The position numbers and the translations under genes are program-made. Positions 20,096 to 30,322 of a stretch of 40,974 nt of DNA are shown one piece after another; position 1 is the first letter of the stretch; each line of letters begins with the position of its first letter. The stretch covers positions 1 to 40,974 of the forward strand of contig CAMLNA010000023.1 in the NCBI GenBank assembly GCA_946481025.1, in the 5' to 3' direction. This stretch comes from an uncultured Rivibacter sp. Lineage in GTDB: Bacteria; Pseudomonadota; Gammaproteobacteria; Burkholderiales; Burkholderiaceae. The notes beneath the pieces are model-generated. The model was not told where the DNA came from. It ran no database searches and was given only the letters and a program-made list of their open reading frames with translations.

Positions 20096-22099
20096 ATGCG
20101 ATTTCCCCGTGCCTCGTCGGCTGCCTGCCTCGTGGCGGCCACATTGTTTCCGCTGGCCTTCATGGCGTTGCCGGCCGGCGCCGTGGACCTGCCCGGCCCG
20201 CGCTTCCCCCAGTACAGCGATGAAGCCCAGGTCAACGCCGCCTGCGATGCCGGGCTGAAGGGCGCGCGCAGCCGCGTGGCGCAGATCGAGAGGCGCTCGC
20301 CCAAGGCGCGCTGGCTGGCCGGCTACGACGACCTCAACGCCTACAACGAAGACGCCGCCGGGCCGTTCTACCTGCTCGTGCACGTGCATCCGGAAAAGGC
20401 CGTGCGCGACGCCGCCCAGGCCTGCACCCTGCGCTGGCAGGACTTCTTCTCCACCCTGGCGCAGAACGAGAAGCTCTATCGCGCGAGCCAGAAGGTGCGC
20501 GCCGGCGATGCGGTGGACCGGCTGTTCCTGCGCGACATCCGCGAGGGCTTCGAAGACGCCGGCATCGGCCTGCCCAAGGCGCAGCGAGACCGTGCCAAGC
20601 AGATCGTCGATCGGATCACCGATCTAGGGCAGCAGTTCGACCGCAACATCCGTGAAGACGGCACCCGCGTCGCTTTTTCCGCCGACGACCTGAAAGGCGT
20701 GCCCGAGAGCGTCTGGAAGGACGCCCGGCGCGATGACGCCGGCAACTACCTGCTCGGGCTGGACTACCCGACGTACCTGCCGGTGCTGCAGCGCGCCGAG
20801 AGCGCCGCGGCCCGCGAACGCATCTGGCGGGCCAAGACCAACGAAGGCGGCGATGCCAACCTGAAGCTGCTCGACGAGATCGCCAAGCTGCGGCTCGAAT
20901 ACGCGAAGCTGTTCGGCTTCAAGAGCTACGCCGACTTCCTGCTGCGCCGTCGCATGGCCGGCAGCGCGAAGAAGGTCGATGCCTTCCTGGCCGACGTGAA
21001 GCAGGCGGTCACCGCCGGCGAAACACGCGACCTGGCCGAACTGCGCGAAGCCAAGGCCAGGCACCTGGGCCAGCCGGCCGACGCCACGAAGCTCGATCGC
21101 TGGGACGTGCCGTTCTACACCGAGCGGGTTCGCAAGGAACGCTACACCGTGGACCAGGAGGCTTTCCGCCCCTACTTCCCGCCGCAGGAGAGCCTGCAGT
21201 TCGTGCTGAAGCTGGCCGAGAAGCTGCTGGGCGTCACCTACACCCGCGTGCAGCCGCCGCAGCCGCTGTGGCATCCGGAAGTGCAGGCCTACGCCGCCAC
21301 CGACACGAAGACCGGCAAGCCGATCGCCACGCTGTACGTCGACCTCTACCCGCGGGACAACAAGTACAACCATGCGGCGGTGTGGAGCTTCCGCAATGGC
21401 GCGACCCGCGTGCATCGGGTGCCGCAGGCCGCGCTGGTGGTCAACTTCGACCGCAAGGGCCTCACGCTCGAGGAGCTGGAGACGCTGCTGCACGAGCTGG
21501 GCCACGCCCTGCACAACAACCTGTCGTTCACCCGCTACTCGGCTCAGGGGGGTACCAGCGTGTTGCGCGACTTCGTGGAGGCGCCCTCGCAGATGCTGGA
21601 GGACTGGGTCTACGACAAGCAGGTGCTGAAGCTGTTCGCCGAGGTGTGCCCCAGCTGCAAGCCGGTGCCCGACGACATGATCGACAAGGCAGTGGCGGCA
21701 CGCGACTACGGCAAGGGCAACTTCTACGCGCGCCAGCACCTCTACGGCAGCTTCGACATCGCGCTGCACGGGCCGGACGCGCCCGAGCCGATGGGGCTGT
21801 GGGCACGCATGGAAGGCGCCACGCCGCTGGGGCATGTGCCCGGCACCAGGTTCCCGGCGGGTTTCAGTCACGTGGCCGGCGGTTATGCGGCGGGCTACTA
21901 CGGCTACCTGTGGAGCCTGGTCATCGCCATGGACCTGCGGACCGCCTTTTCAGCCGACAAACTCGACGCCGAGATCGGCAAGCGTTATCGCGACACCGTG
22001 CTGGCCAACGGCGGCCAGCGAACGCCCGACGATTTGCTGCGCGATTTCCTCGGGCGCGAAACCAATTCCCGGGCGTTCTACGAGTTCCTGCGGCGCTGA
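20096..22099 (+). CDS. Exported M3-family zinc metallopeptidase
   Basis: A 667-residue oligopeptidase of the thimet/Dcp (M3) family. A signal peptide covers about residues 1-29 (RFPRASSAACLVAATLF, ending AGA before VDLPG), so it should act in the periplasm, unlike cytoplasmic PrlC. The zinc site is HELGH (His466, Glu467, His470) with the third ligand in DFVEAPSQMLEDW. A conserved end segment FSHVAGGYAAGYYGYLWS binds substrate in the family. Cys518-Pro-Ser-Cys521 is a CxxC that could be a disulfide. The ATG at 20096 is preceded by GGAG. It ends in a strong two-way terminator facing the H-NS gene. Confidence 0.92.
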   Translation: MRFPRASSAACLVAATLFPLAFMALPAGAVDLPGPRFPQYSDEAQVNAACDAGLKGARSRVAQIERRSPKARWLAGYDDLNAYNEDAAGPFYLLVHVHPEKAVRDAAQACTLRWQDFFSTLAQNEKLYRASQKVRAGDAVDRLFLRDIREGFEDAGIGLPKAQRDRAKQIVDRITDLGQQFDRNIREDGTRVAFSADDLKGVPESVWKDARRDDAGNYLLGLDYPTYLPVLQRAESAAARERIWRAKTNEGGDANLKLLDEIAKLRLEYAKLFGFKSYADFLLRRRMAGSAKKVDAFLADVKQAVTAGETRDLAELREAKARHLGQPADATKLDRWDVPFYTERVRKERYTVDQEAFRPYFPPQESLQFVLKLAEKLLGVTYTRVQPPQPLWHPEVQAYAATDTKTGKPIATLYVDLYPRDNKYNHAAVWSFRNGATRVHRVPQAALVVNFDRKGLTLEELETLLHELGHALHNNLSFTRYSAQGGTSVLRDFVEAPSQMLEDWVYDKQVLKLFAEVCPSCKPVPDDMIDKAVAARDYGKGNFYARQHLYGSFDIALHGPDAPEPMGLWARMEGATPLGHVPGTRFPAGFSHVAGGYAAGYYGYLWSLVIAMDLRTAFSADKLDAEIGKRYRDTVLANGGQRTPDDLLRDFLGRETNSRAFYEFLRR

Positions 22100-22121
22100 G
22101 CCGGCCTTCCTCGCGTCAACG

Positions 22122-22147
22122 AAAAGCCGCCCCTCGGGGCGGCTTTT
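22122..22147. terminator. Bidirectional terminator between the M3 peptidase and H-NS genes
   Basis: AAAAGCCGCCCC, loop TC, GGGGCGGCTTTT: a perfect 12-base stem with A and T ends, so it works on both strands. It sits between convergent stops at 22099 and 22164. Confidence 0.9.
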
Positions 22148-22163
22148 GTTCGTGCGGGAGTAT

Positions 22164-22499
22164 TCAGATCGCGAGGTCTTCGAGACTCCGGCCGGAGGCC
22201 AATGCCTCCTTGATCCACTTGGGCTGCAGGCCGCGGCCTGTCCAGGTTTCGCCGGTGGCCGAGTTGCGGTATTTCGGCGCCACCTTGCGGCCCTCGCCGA
22301 CGCCCGCCCTGGCGGGTTTGCCGACGCCTTTCGTGCCCAGATCGGCCACCGAGAGCCCGTGCTGCGACATGAGGTTTCTGATCTGCGCGATCACATCTGC
22401 ACGTTCGGCCTTGCGGGCTTCCTCGAGTTGTTTTTCAAGTGCAGCCTGCTGCTTTTCGAGGGCGGCTTTCTGGGCGAGCAAATCCTGATAAGTGGCCAT
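22164..22499 (-). CDS. H-NS family nucleoid protein
   Basis: A 111-residue H-NS-like protein. Residues 1-50 form the oligomerising coiled coil (QKAALEKQQAALEKQLEEAR), and the C-terminal domain carries YRNSATGETWTGRGLQPKW, the short betaproteobacterial form of the AT-rich DNA-binding motif. The core here is GRGLQP, not the more basic GRGR/GRGK of some relatives, so affinity may be lower. Such proteins silence AT-rich acquired DNA; this GC-rich window has little obvious target. AGAGGA lies before the ATG. It is single, between two terminators. Confidence 0.9.
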   Translation of the reverse strand: MATYQDLLAQKAALEKQQAALEKQLEEARKAERADVIAQIRNLMSQHGLSVADLGTKGVGKPARAGVGEGRKVAPKYRNSATGETWTGRGLQPKWIKEALASGRSLEDLAI

Positions 22500-22560
22500 G
22501 CGGAAAATCCTCTTGTGTGGGAAAGGAGCGCCCGCGCATTCTAAGAGGCCGAAGCGGCGA

Positions 22561-22587
22561 AAAAAAGCCCGGCCGGGGCCGGGCTTT
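22561..22587 (-). terminator. Terminator of the ferric binding protein gene
   Basis: AAAGCCCGGCC, loop of two, GGCCGGGCTTT (22564-22587); read on the minus strand the stem is followed by a run of Ts. It lies 25 bases beyond the stop of the gene at 22613. Confidence 0.9.
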
Positions 22588-22612
22588 CACCACCTGGATA
22601 TACCTGGAGGGC

Positions 22613-23656
22613 TTACTTGTAGCCCACACGGTCCAGCATTTGCTGCACCTTCACCGTGTTGAGGCCGACCACGGAAATCGGAATCAGCTCGGCCTTGAAC
22701 TTGCCGAGCGCGTCCAGCGCCGGGTTGGGCAGTTTCACGCTGGGCACCGCCGGATATTCGTTGTTGCCATTGGCGAAATAAGCCTGGGCCTCGTCGCTGG
22801 CCAGATATTCGAGGAACTTGACGGCGGCCTCGCGGTTCTTGGCGTTCTTGGCCACGGCGCCGCCGGCGATGTTGACGTGCGTGCCCCAGCTCGACTGGTT
22901 GGGGAACACGACCGCCACCTTGTCCATCACCGCCCGGTCTTCGGGCTTGTCGGAGCGCATCAGCCGGGCGACGTAGTAGGTGTTGGTGAGGCCGATGCCG
23001 CATTCGCCGCTGGCCACGGCCTTGATCTGGTCGGTGTCGCCGCCCTTGGGCGCGCGGGCCATGTTGTCCACCACGCCCTTCAGCCACTGCTCGGCCTTGT
23101 CGGCGCCCAGGTGCTCGACGACGGAGCCGAACAGCGAGAGGTTGTAGGGGTGCGAACCCGAGCGCGTGCAGACCTTGCCCTTGTTCTTGGGGTCGGCCAG
23201 TTCCTCGTAGGTGTCGACGTCTTCCTTCTTGACCGTCGCCTTGTTGTAGACGACGACGCGGGCACGGGTCGAGAAGCCGAACCACTGGGCGCCCTGGCCG
23301 TCGTCCTTGCCGCGCAGGTTGGCCGGGATGCGCTTCTCGAGCACGGGCGACTTCACCGGCTGGAACAGGCCGTCCACCTCGGCGCGCCACAGGCGTGCAG
23401 CGTCCACCAGCAGGATCACGTCGGCCGGGCTGGCGGTGCCTTCGCTCTTCAGCCGGGCCAGGATGCCGGCGTCGTCGGCGTCCACGCGGTTGATCTTGAT
23501 GCCGGTGGCCTTGGTGAAGTTGTTGTACAGCGCCTCGTCGGTCTGGTAGTGGCGGGCGGAGTACAGGTTCAGCACCTGCTCCTGTGCGTTGGCGGCGAAC
23601 GCGGTGCAAACGGCCGCGGCGGCAAGCGCGGCGCGGGCAAAGCTCGAACGGGACAT
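22613..23656 (-). CDS. Ferric iron ABC transporter substrate-binding protein (FutA/FbpA-like)
   Basis: A 347-residue periplasmic binding protein. A signal peptide (about 1-24, ending AANAQ) precedes LNLYSARHYQTDEALYNNF, the start of class II ferric binding proteins of the FutA type. His36-Tyr37 and the double tyrosine Tyr227-Tyr228 (GLTNTYYVAR) match the positions of the iron-binding residues in FutA1. The family brings Fe3+ to a permease such as FbpBC, but no permease or ATPase gene is next to it here, so it is an orphan binding protein. A Fur box lies 44 bases upstream, and a strong terminator is 25 bases beyond the stop; it is thus transcribed alone. Confidence 0.93.
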   Translation of the reverse strand: MSRSSFARAALAAAAVCTAFAANAQEQVLNLYSARHYQTDEALYNNFTKATGIKINRVDADDAGILARLKSEGTASPADVILLVDAARLWRAEVDGLFQPVKSPVLEKRIPANLRGKDDGQGAQWFGFSTRARVVVYNKATVKKEDVDTYEELADPKNKGKVCTRSGSHPYNLSLFGSVVEHLGADKAEQWLKGVVDNMARAPKGGDTDQIKAVASGECGIGLTNTYYVARLMRSDKPEDRAVMDKVAVVFPNQSSWGTHVNIAGGAVAKNAKNREAAVKFLEYLASDEAQAYFANGNNEYPAVPSVKLPNPALDALGKFKAELIPISVVGLNTVKVQQMLDRVGYK

Positions 23657-23700
23657 GACACTCCTCAGCAGGTGAATGAAGCTGCAGGAGTTTAGTCGCT

Positions 23701-23719
23701 AACGAGAATGATTCGCGTC
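23701..23719. promoter_or_regulatory. Fur box of the ferric binding protein gene
   Basis: AACGAGAATGATTCGCGTC, matching the bfd site AATAAGAATGATTCGCAAT over the core GAGAATGATTCGC/AAGAATGATTCGC. On the minus strand it directly follows and overlaps TTGACG (23721-23716), a good -35. The -10 is not clear. Confidence 0.75.
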
Positions 23720-23741
23720 AATCTCTGGCGGCGACGGGGCG

Positions 23742-24014
23742 TCAGGCCGTCGGCGGCACGTAGCCGGCCGGCTGGTCGGCGCCCTCGCCGAAGAAGAAGC
23801 GTTCCATCTGCCGGGCGAGGTACTGGCGGGCACGGGCATCGGCGAGGTTCAGCCGGTTCTCGTTGACCAGCATGGTCTGGTGCTTCATCCACTGCGCCCA
23901 GGCTTCCTTGCTGACCTCGTTGTAGATGCGCTTGCCCAGCTCGCCAGGGTAGGGCGCGAAGTCGAGTCCTTCGGCTGCTTTCTTGAGCAGAACGCAGTTC
24001 ACGGTGCGGGCCAT
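23742..24014 (-). CDS. yggX: Fe(2+)-trafficking / oxidative damage protection protein YggX
   Basis: A 90-residue protein matching YggX almost throughout: [10 protein letters not shown] with the conserved Cys7, then [36 protein letters not shown] and the end AGYVPP. In Salmonella and E. coli YggX protects iron-sulfur enzymes from oxidation and may move iron. AAGGAG precedes the ATG. It follows argA on the same strand by about 41 bases and is likely cotranscribed with it, while the next gene, the ferric binding protein, has its own Fur-controlled promoter. Confidence 0.95.
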   Translation of the reverse strand: MARTVNCVLLKKAAEGLDFAPYPGELGKRIYNEVSKEAWAQWMKHQTMLVNENRLNLADARARQYLARQMERFFFGEGADQPAGYVPPTA

Positions 24015-24055
24015 GGTGGGTACTCCTTTTTCGAATGATGAACCGGTGCCGGTCG

Positions 24056-25396
<1,341 letters not shown>

Positions 25397-25417
25397 GCGC
25401 GCGCCGCGGGTGGCTCG

Positions 25418-25442
25418 AGGCTGAAATAATCCGCGATTTTGC
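25418..25442. promoter_or_regulatory. Shared promoter region of argA and hrpA
   Basis: The sequence AAATAATCCGCGATTTT is close to its own reverse complement and offers -10-like hexamers on both strands (AATAAT forward, CAAAAT reverse) in the 59 bases between divergent starts. No -35 is clear. Low certainty. Confidence 0.3.
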
Positions 25443-25455
25443 ACGACGACCCCAG

Positions 25456-28400
25456 ATGACCGAGCAAGAGCGCAGCCGCGGCCCCGCGGCCGCGAAGGCC
25501 AATCCGCTGCCGCCCATCACCTTTCCAGAATCGCTGCCGGTGTCGGCACGGCGCGAGGAGATCGAGCGCACGCTGGCCGAGCACCAGGTGGTCATCGTGT
25601 GCGGCGAAACCGGCTCGGGCAAGACCACCCAGCTGCCCAAGATCGCGCTCGCCATGGGGCGCGGCCGGGCCAACACCGGCCGGCTGATCGGCCACACCCA
25701 GCCGCGCCGCATCGCAGCCAGCTCGGTGGCCAAGCGCATCGCCGAGGAGCTGAAGACGCCGCTCGGCGAGGTGGTGGGCTACAAGGTGCGCTTCCAGGAC
25801 CGCCTGCAGCCCGGCGCCTCGGTGAAGCTCATGACCGACGGCATCCTGCTGGCCGAGACGCAGACCGATCCGCTGCTCAGGGCCTACGACACGCTCATCA
25901 TCGACGAGGCGCACGAGCGCAGCCTCAACATCGACTTCCTGCTCGGCTACCTGAAGCAACTGCTGCCGCGCAGGCCCGACCTCAAGATCATCGTCACCTC
26001 GGCCACCATCGATGCCGAGCGTTTCGCCCGCCACTTCGAGAGCACTCGCGGCCCAGCGCCGGTGCTCATGGTGAGCGGCCGGCTCTACCCGGTCGAGCAG
26101 CGCTGGCGGCCGTTCGAAGAAGACCGGGACTACGACCTCGACAACGCCATCGCGGACGCGGTGGACGAGCTCTGGCGAGAAGGCGCCGGCGACGTGCTGG
26201 TGTTCCTGCCGGGCGAGCGCGAGATCCGCGACGCTGCGGAGCACCTGCGCAAGCACCACCCGCCCGGCGTGGAGATCCTGCCGCTGTTCGCCCGCCTGTC
26301 CCAGCAGGAGCAGGACCGCGTGTTCGAGCCGCACAGCACGCGGCGCATCGTGCTGGCCACCAACGTGGCCGAGACCTCGCTCACCGTGCCCGGCATCCGC
26401 TACGTCATCGACACGGGCCTGGCGCGGGTCAAGCGCTACAGCTACCGCAACAAGGTCGAGCAGCTGCAGGTCGAGCCGGTGAGCCAGGCGGCGGCCAACC
26501 AGCGCGCCGGGCGTTGCGGGCGGGTGTCCAACGGCATCTGCATCCGCCTGTACGACGAGAAGGACTACCAGGGCCGGGCGAAATTCACCGACCCGGAGAT
26601 CCTTCGCTCGTCGCTGGCCGGCGTGATCCTGCGCATGAAGGCGCTGGGCCTGGGGCAGGTCGAGGACTTCCCTTTCCTGGAGCCGCCGCCGCGCAAGGCA
26701 GTGGCCGACGGCTACGCGCTGCTGGGCGAGCTCAACGCGGTGGACGACCAGAACGAGCTCACCGCCATCGGCCGCGAGCTCTCCAAGCTGCCGCTCGACC
26801 CCCGCGTGGGTCGCATGATCCTCGAGGCGCGCGAGCGCCAGTCGCTGAGCGAGGTGCTCGTCATCGCCTCCGCGCTCAGCGTGCAGGACGTGCGCGACCG
26901 CCCGCTCGAGCACCAGCAGGCCGCCGACGAGAAGCACAAGAAGTTCGACGACGAGAAGTCGGAGTTCATGGGCTACCTGAAGCTCTGGAAATGGCTCGAC
27001 GAAAGCCGCGGGGGCCACGGCGAGCACCGCATCTCCAGCCGCAAGCACGAGCAACTGCTGCGCGACAACTTCGTCTCGCCGCGGCGCGTGCGCGAGTGGC
27101 GCGACATCCATTCGCAGCTGCACACGGTGGTGGCCGAGCACGGCTGGCGGCTCAACACCTCGGCGGCGACCTACGAGCAGGTGCACCTGGCCATGCTGGC
27201 CGGCCTGCTGGGCAACATCGGCCTGAAGAGCGACGAAGACGACTGGTACCTCGGCGCGCGCGGCATCAAGTTCTGGCGCCACCCGGGCGCGCACCTTTCC
27301 AAGAAGCCGGGCCGTTGGCTGGTGGCCGCCGAGCTGGTGGAGACCACGCGGCTGTACGGCCGCGGCCTCGCGGCCATCGAGCCGCAGTGGATCCCCTGGA
27401 TCGCCGGCCACCTGCTGAAGACGCAGCTGCTGGAGCCGCATTGGGAGAAGAAGGCCGCCGAGGTGGTCGCGCTGGAGCGGGCCACGCTCTACGGCATCGT
27501 GGTCTACAGCAACCGCCGGGTGAACTTCGGCAAGGTGGATCCGGCCGCGGCACGCGAGATCTTCATCCGCGAGGCACTGGTGGGCGAGGAATGGGAGACG
27601 AAGCTGCCCTTCCTTGCGCACAACCGCAAGCTGGTCCGCCAGGTGGAAGAGCTCGAACACAAGTCGCGCCGGCAGGACGTGCTGGTGGACGACGAGCTCA
27701 TCTACGCCTTCTACGACCAGCAGCTGCCGGCTGACGTGCATTCCGGCCACACCTTCGAGCGCTGGTATCGCGAAGAGAGCAAGCGGCAGCCCAAGCTGCT
27801 GTGGCTCACCAAGGAGGAGCTGATGCGCCACGAGGCCGCGGGCATCACCACCTCGGCCTTCCCGAAGACCCTGCGCCTGGGCGGCGTGGACTGCAGCACG
27901 AGCTACCTGCACGAGCCGGGCGATGCGCGCGACGGCGTCACGGTCACCGTGCCCATCTATGCGCTCAACCAGGTGAACGAGGAGCGCTGCGAATGGCTGG
28001 TACCCGGCATGCTGAAGGACAAGGTGCTGGCGCTGGTGAAGAGCCTGCACCAGAAGCCGCGTGCGCGGCTGGTGCCGCTGCCGGACTACGTGGCCGAGTT
28101 CGTGGAGCTCGCCCCGTTCGCCCAGGGCAGCCTCATGGATGCGCTGCTGAAGGCGGTGCGCGAGCGCACGCAGCTGGCGGTGCAGCGCAACGACTTCAAG
28201 CTCGAGACGCTGTCGCCGCATCTGTTCATGAACTTCCGCGTGGTCGACGAGCACGGGCGGCAACTGGGCATGGGGCGCAACCTCGCGGCACTGAAGGCCG
28301 AACTCGGGGGCCAGGCACGCAGCGCGTTCCAGGCCCTGGCCACCTTGCAGGTGGCCCGGCGGGAACCGACGGACGACGCGGGCAAGCCTGTGCAGGCCAG

Positions 28401-29298
28401 CACCCGCCAGCCGGCGCCGCAGGCCAAGGCGGCGGCCGTGCCGGCCGCTGCAGCCACCTACACCACCTGGGCCTTCGGCGAGCTCCCCGAGCTCATGGAG
28501 GTGCAGCGCGGTGCGCAGACCCTGGTCGGGTTCCCGGCACTCATCGACCGCGGCTCGCACGTCGAGATCGAAGTCTTCGACGAGCCTGACGTGGCGGCGC
28601 ACAAGCACCGTGCCGGCCTGCGCCGCCTGGTGGCGCTGCAGCTCAAGGAGCCGCTCAAGTACCTGGAAAAGAACATCCCCGACCTGCAGAAGATGGCCGT
28701 GGCCTACATGAGCCTCGGCACGCAGGAGGAGCTTCGCGACCAGATCATCGACGTAGCCCTGGAACGCGCGTTCCTGGCCGAACCGCTGCCCGCCGACGAG
28801 GCAGGCTTCAAGGCCCGCGTCGACGAAGGCCGCAGCCGGCTCAACCTCATCGCACAGGAGGTGGCGCGCCTGGCCGGCGTGGTGCTCACCGAGTACGCCG
28901 CGGCGGCCCGCAAGCTCAAGGACAGCAAGCCGCCCAAGGAGGTGGCCGACGACGTGGCCGCCCAGCTGCAGCGGCTCATGCCCAAGCGCTTCGTGGCGCT
29001 GGTGCCCTATGCCCAGCTGCAGCACTACCCTCGGTATCTCAAGGCCATCACCACGCGCCTGGACAAGCTGCGTGCCGACCCCGCACGCGATGCGCAGCGG
29101 CTGGCCGAACTGCGCCCGCTGGAGCAGCGCTACCTGCGCCGGCTGGCCGACCGCAAGGGCGTGGCCGACGCACGGCTCGACGAGTTCCGCTGGCTGCTCG
29201 AGGAGCTGCGGGTGAGCCTGTTCGCACAGGAGCTGCGCACGCCGCAGCCGGTGTCGGTCAAGCGGCTGGAGAAGGCGTGGTCGCAGCTGTCGAACTGA
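25456..29298 (+). CDS. hrpA: ATP-dependent RNA helicase HrpA
   Basis: A 1280-residue DEAH-box helicase of full HrpA length. The first RecA domain (about 25-190) has Walker A GETGSGKTT (Lys56) and DEAH (150-153), with SAT just after. The second (about 205-375) has LVFLPGEREIRD and QRAGRCGR near 350. HA2 and OB-fold regions follow (to about 640), then the long C-terminal DUF3418 region that distinguishes HrpA from HrpB, with a short alanine-proline stretch near 985. E. coli HrpA resolves stalled or collided ribosomes. The ATG at 25456 has no strong Shine-Dalgarno sequence. The 3' end overlaps the convergent epimerase-like gene by 41 bases. Confidence 0.96.
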   Translation: MTEQERSRGPAAAKANPLPPITFPESLPVSARREEIERTLAEHQVVIVCGETGSGKTTQLPKIALAMGRGRANTGRLIGHTQPRRIAASSVAKRIAEELKTPLGEVVGYKVRFQDRLQPGASVKLMTDGILLAETQTDPLLRAYDTLIIDEAHERSLNIDFLLGYLKQLLPRRPDLKIIVTSATIDAERFARHFESTRGPAPVLMVSGRLYPVEQRWRPFEEDRDYDLDNAIADAVDELWREGAGDVLVFLPGEREIRDAAEHLRKHHPPGVEILPLFARLSQQEQDRVFEPHSTRRIVLATNVAETSLTVPGIRYVIDTGLARVKRYSYRNKVEQLQVEPVSQAAANQRAGRCGRVSNGICIRLYDEKDYQGRAKFTDPEILRSSLAGVILRMKALGLGQVEDFPFLEPPPRKAVADGYALLGELNAVDDQNELTAIGRELSKLPLDPRVGRMILEARERQSLSEVLVIASALSVQDVRDRPLEHQQAADEKHKKFDDEKSEFMGYLKLWKWLDESRGGHGEHRISSRKHEQLLRDNFVSPRRVREWRDIHSQLHTVVAEHGWRLNTSAATYEQVHLAMLAGLLGNIGLKSDEDDWYLGARGIKFWRHPGAHLSKKPGRWLVAAELVETTRLYGRGLAAIEPQWIPWIAGHLLKTQLLEPHWEKKAAEVVALERATLYGIVVYSNRRVNFGKVDPAAAREIFIREALVGEEWETKLPFLAHNRKLVRQVEELEHKSRRQDVLVDDELIYAFYDQQLPADVHSGHTFERWYREESKRQPKLLWLTKEELMRHEAAGITTSAFPKTLRLGGVDCSTSYLHEPGDARDGVTVTVPIYALNQVNEERCEWLVPGMLKDKVLALVKSLHQKPRARLVPLPDYVAEFVELAPFAQGSLMDALLKAVRERTQLAVQRNDFKLETLSPHLFMNFRVVDEHGRQLGMGRNLAALKAELGGQARSAFQALATLQVARREPTDDAGKPVQASTRQPAPQAKAAAVPAAAATYTTWAFGELPELMEVQRGAQTLVGFPALIDRGSHVEIEVFDEPDVAAHKHRAGLRRLVALQLKEPLKYLEKNIPDLQKMAVAYMSLGTQEELRDQIIDVALERAFLAEPLPADEAGFKARVDEGRSRLNLIAQEVARLAGVVLTEYAAAARKLKDSKPPKEVADDVAAQLQRLMPKRFVALVPYAQLQHYPRYLKAITTRLDKLRADPARDAQRLAELRPLEQRYLRRLADRKGVADARLDEFRWLLEELRVSLFAQELRTPQPVSVKRLEKAWSQLSN

Positions 29299-30244
29299 CA
29301 GGGACCGCCCGCAGCGCCGCCAGGCACTGCCGCACGCCCTCGGCATAGGGCGTCTTCCTGATGGGGCCGAGCAGCTGGTGCAGCGCGGTGTCGTCCATCA
29401 GCACCGGGTCGGTCAGCAGATAGTGCATCTCGACCATCTCGCGCACGAAGGGCTTGAACAGGCCGATGAGCCGCAGCAGGGTCTTGCCGGCCACGCGCGG
29501 CCGCAGCGGCCGCCCGGTCTGCCGCGCGATCTCGTCGACGATGTCCTGCTGGGTGGTCACGCCCGCGCCGGCGAGGTGCCATACGCGGCCCCAGGCCCGT
29601 TCGCTTTGCGCAAGCCGAACGACCACCGGCCCGACGTCGGGCGCGAAGACGAACTCGTGCGGCCGGTCGATCGGACCCACCATGTCGGCCGTGCCGCCGT
29701 TCACCGCGGCCACGAACGCCGAGTGCAGGAAGCTCTTGTCGACGCCGGGCCCGTAGAAGTCGGGCAGGCGCAGCACGGTGGCCTCGATGTCGCCGCGGGC
29801 ATGGGCCGCCAGCAGCAGCTCTTCCTGTGCGAGCCGCATGCGGCCCTTGAAGGTGTGCGGGTGGCGCGGGTGGTCTTCGCGCACCGGGTTGGCCAACGGG
29901 CGGCCGTAGGGGTACACGGTGCCGATCAGCACGATGCGGCGCACACCCGCGGCGACGGCGCCGCGCAGCGTCTGCTCCATCAGCTTGGGGTGCAGTTCGA
30001 ACTGCCAGTAGTTCACGCCGACGAGGTACACGATGGTGTCGATGCCGGTCGCGGCCGCCCGCACCGAGGCCGGGTCATCCGGGTTCCAGGTGCACAGCTC
30101 GGCCAGCGGGTCGCGGCCGAATGCGGCGTCCAGCGCGTCGCGCGAGCGGCCCACGACCCGGTAGCGCCGGCCCTCGCTCGACAGCGCGGCAGCGATGCTC
30201 TGGCCGATGGCGCCCGCGGCGCCGAACAATGCGATGGTGCTCAT
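29258..30244 (-). CDS. NAD(P)-dependent epimerase/dehydratase-like protein
   Basis: A 328-residue protein of the extended short-chain dehydrogenase type. The N-terminus STIALFGAAGAIGQSIAAAL holds the GxxGxxG dinucleotide loop, followed by Arg33 in VVGRSRDAL, which suggests NADP. IDTIVYLVGVN and VLRLPDFYGPGVD are other family marks. The usual YxxxK is not clear: the expected place reads HTFKGRMRLAQEELL, with Phe and Lys instead of Tyr-x-x-x-Lys, so it may be an atypical or NmrA-like member, possibly with a binding rather than catalytic role. It lies head to head with a LysR regulator, a common control pair. The stop overlaps the 3' end of hrpA. Confidence 0.8.
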   Translation of the reverse strand: MSTIALFGAAGAIGQSIAAALSSEGRRYRVVGRSRDALDAAFGRDPLAELCTWNPDDPASVRAAATGIDTIVYLVGVNYWQFELHPKLMEQTLRGAVAAGVRRIVLIGTVYPYGRPLANPVREDHPRHPHTFKGRMRLAQEELLLAAHARGDIEATVLRLPDFYGPGVDKSFLHSAFVAAVNGGTADMVGPIDRPHEFVFAPDVGPVVVRLAQSERAWGRVWHLAGAGVTTQQDIVDEIARQTGRPLRPRVAGKTLLRLIGLFKPFVREMVEMHYLLTDPVLMDDTALHQLLGPIRKTPYAEGVRQCLAALRAVPVSSTAATTPSPAA

Positions 30245-30322
30245 GGTCTCTTCCGTGTTCGTGGTTGCGATGAACGCGATCCTCGTCGCGGGATGCTCAT
30301 CCGTCCAACCGATTGTTGATAT

